Part shown: positions 62,577 through 64,000 of the stretch, in pieces
How the letters are laid out: each line of letters begins with the position of its first letter
Position numbering within the stretch: position 1 is the stretch's first letter
From: Catenovulum sediminis
GTDB lineage: Bacteria; Pseudomonadota; Gammaproteobacteria; Enterobacterales; Alteromonadaceae
Direction: 5' to 3'
Assembly: GCF_007289895.1 (NCBI RefSeq)
Contig: NZ_CP041660.1
Coordinates: forward strand, 2,170,001-2,234,000
DNA length: 64,000 bases
The notes under the pieces: model-generated
The model's input: the letters and a program-made list of their open reading frames with translations, nothing else
Told to the model about the DNA's origin: nothing
Database searches by the model: none
Position numbers and translations under genes: made by a program

Positions 62577-64000
62577 CTTTCACCATGCTTTTAAAGCGAA
62601 TTAACTCAGACAGTCGATAACCCGTATAGTTACCTAAAGCCAAAATAAAAGACAACATGATGAGTTGAATACCTAAGAAATTAAACGTCAGATGGCGTAT
62701 CAGATCATTGGTCATAAATAGATATGCGAGAATTGCAGTCAGTAAACTCCCACCGCCTTGTACCATTACTTCTTTCGCGCCTTCTTCTTCCCAAAGGATC
62801 GACATACGTTCTATCGTCCAAGATAAAATAATCATAGGGAAAAATGTAATTTTTAAACCTTCACTCAGTCCGATTTGATAACTGAATAACGTAAATATTG
62901 AAATGATGGCAATCACGCTAATGATCACCGCTGAAATACGCGCAACTAATAACAGGTTTAAATGTGACAAATAGCTGCGCAGAATTAAGCCGGTAAAGAC
63001 GATCAACAAAAAGCCAACTAACCCGGTTAGCAGCGATGTTTGGATAAAAGCCAATGCAATTAAAACTGGCATAAAGGTACCGGATGTTCGCAGTCCAATA
63101 ATAATACGTAAGAAACATACAACTAAGGCGCCGACTGGCAGTAATAATATTGTTTTAAATAACGCCTGTTCTTCAAGAGGCAGACTATGAATTGAAAAGC
63201 TGATTAAATCGTGATCAGAATTTTGTTGAGCTTGTACCGCTGAGTGAATTGACTCTTGATGGCGAATAATTGAAAAAGTAACAAATGAGTTGACACCACC
63301 GCTGACCTCTAAGATTGGCATTGAATTTTGTGACCACAAAATATGTTGCTCGGGGACGCCCCGCTGACCAGTGAGTGGATTAAAAATGACCGACTTTTCC
63401 GTAGACGACCAAACTTTAACTAAGGGGATTGTATTTTGTCGGCGTCGACCGTCTTCAAGCTGGATAGCCCAAACTACACTGGCTGCAATATTTGCTTGAT
63501 TGAGTAGGCGTACAGCGAGTTTAGCATTGTTGCTTTCTGCCGATTTTAACAAGGATAAATTTTGGTTATTATGGGTCGTCTTTTCACTGAGTTGAGTAAA
63601 AAGCTGCTGGGTAAAGCTGATAGGATCAGCAGATTGACGTCTTACCTGCTGTAGTATTTGTTGAGCTGCTGTTTTATAAGGCTCTTCCCAAGTAACTATT
63701 TTAATAGGCGGCGGTGGGGCAAGTGGTTCTCCTTGATTTTCATCGACTAGAAAATCAGCTCGGTAAAATAAAGTTTGCGCGCCTTTGGCTTGCCTGATAG
63801 TCCATTCAATCATGCCTTCGTCTTCTAAATAGGTCACGCCAAAACCTGGTGATGCACTGGATTCAGACAAACGAGTGTAATTGTTTTGGCTGTCAGGACG
63901 ATTTAATCTCACTTTTACGGGCTCGCCCATTGCATCAAATTCAACTCTAGCTTCTATCGACCAGGTCGTTAAAGTCTCACCGGGCAACCAAGGAACTTGA
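62563..64000 (-). CDS. Inactive transglutaminase fused to 7 transmembrane helices (5' end cut by window edge)
   Basis: At least 479 residues are visible; the frame stays open at the right edge (reading QVPWLPGETLTTWSIEARVEF), so the true start is outside. The N-terminal periplasmic half is a transglutaminase-like domain without the usual catalytic Cys motif. From about residue 260 there are seven membrane helices (for example TILLLPVGALVVCFLRIIIG, SLLTGLVGFLLIVFTGLIL, LIMLSFILALGNYTGYRL). This fits the 7TM inactive-transglutaminase family, and linkage to the RimK-like ligase is characteristic. An aspartic-protease-like third gene commonly precedes it and might lie beyond the edge. Confidence 0.85.
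   Translation of the reverse strand, partial: QVPWLPGETLTTWSIEARVEFDAMGEPVKVRLNRPDSQNNYTRLSESSASPGFGVTYLEDEGMIEWTIRQAKGAQTLFYRADFLVDENQGEPLAPPPPIKIVTWEEPYKTAAQQILQQVRRQSADPISFTQQLFTQLSEKTTHNNQNLSLLKSAESNNAKLAVRLLNQANIAASVVWAIQLEDGRRRQNTIPLVKVWSSTEKSVIFNPLTGQRGVPEQHILWSQNSMPILEVSGGVNSFVTFSIIRHQESIHSAVQAQQNSDHDLISFSIHSLPLEEQALFKTILLLPVGALVVCFLRIIIGLRTSGTFMPVLIALAFIQTSLLTGLVGFLLIVFTGLILRSYLSHLNLLLVARISAVIISVIAIISIFTLFSYQIGLSEGLKITFFPMIILSWTIERMSILWEEEGAKEVMVQGGGSLLTAILAYLFMTNDLIRHLTFNFLGIQLIMLSFILALGNYTGYRLSELIRFKSMVKDDIR

Overview
The window is A+T-rich bacterial chromosome from a gammaproteobacterium, most likely a marine Alteromonadales relative. The evidence is conserved gene orders (rpsF-priB-rpsR-rplI, aroQ-accB-accC-prmA, rppH-ptsP-TSUP-lgt-thyA, epmA/efp/epmB), proteobacterial EF-P beta-lysylation genes, Fur/Zur-type sites and many membrane-bound hybrid histidine kinases. 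No rRNA, tRNA, CRISPR array, prophage or insertion sequence was seen. It looks like core chromosome, not an island. The genus cannot be fixed from the sequence alone.

Layout. 1-6.4 kb: a CHASE8-type sensor kinase cut by the left edge, a DUF3293 protein, a small secreted protein, glgC-glgA (glycogen synthesis) and rsmC. 6.5-9.8 kb: a large PAS hybrid kinase. 9.8-15.5 kb: a sulfate-activation operon, cysD-DHH phosphoesterase-cysN-SLC13 transporter-cysC. 15.5-16.0 kb: non-coding REP-like palindromes with AAAGCTC heptamer arrays. 16.0-17.5 kb: the ribosomal rpsF operon, with a good promoter and terminator. 17.5-20.2 kb: a MerC-like protein behind a Zur-like site, then a hybrid kinase. 20.3-25.6 kb: rppH-ptsP-TSUP-lgt-thyA. 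25.6-30.3 kb: a secreted transglutaminase-like protein coupled to a Sel1-repeat lipoprotein. 30.3-31.4 kb: small genes next to a Fur box. 31.4-35.8 kb: glgB-malQ behind two LacI-type operators 50 bp apart. 36.2-40.7 kb: clcA-like, hemJ, pyrB and a frameshifted hemL. 40.8-44.6 kb: DUF6776, erpA, a TlpA-like thioredoxin and mtnBCD. 44.7-47.9 kb: the EF-P modification cluster, with epmA frameshifted. 48-49.2 kb: small genes, one behind a perfect sigma-28 promoter. 49.2-52.5 kb: aroQ-accB-accC-prmA. 52.9-55.9 kb: fxsA and an AsmA-like protein. 56-61.6 kb: a periplasmic binding protein, a hybrid kinase and an EAL phosphodiesterase. 61.6-64 kb: a RimK-like ATP-grasp ligase and a 7TM inactive transglutaminase cut by the right edge.

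How genes work together. CysDN makes APS and CysC makes PAPS; the embedded DHH enzyme could remove the PAP by-product, and the SLC13 carrier could import sulfate. GlgC, GlgA, GlgB and MalQ build and remodel alpha-glucan. EpmB makes (R)-beta-lysine and EpmA attaches it to Lys34 of EF-P. MtnB, MtnC and MtnD are consecutive steps of methionine salvage. The most system-like accessory locus is the binding protein/hybrid kinase/EAL trio at 56.0-61.6 kb, which resembles TorT-TorS and NspS-MbaA sensing in architecture.

Two genes expected to be intact, hemL and epmA, each lack one base in a short G/C run. Both read through perfectly if one base is restored, so consensus-sequence errors are likelier than real gene loss.
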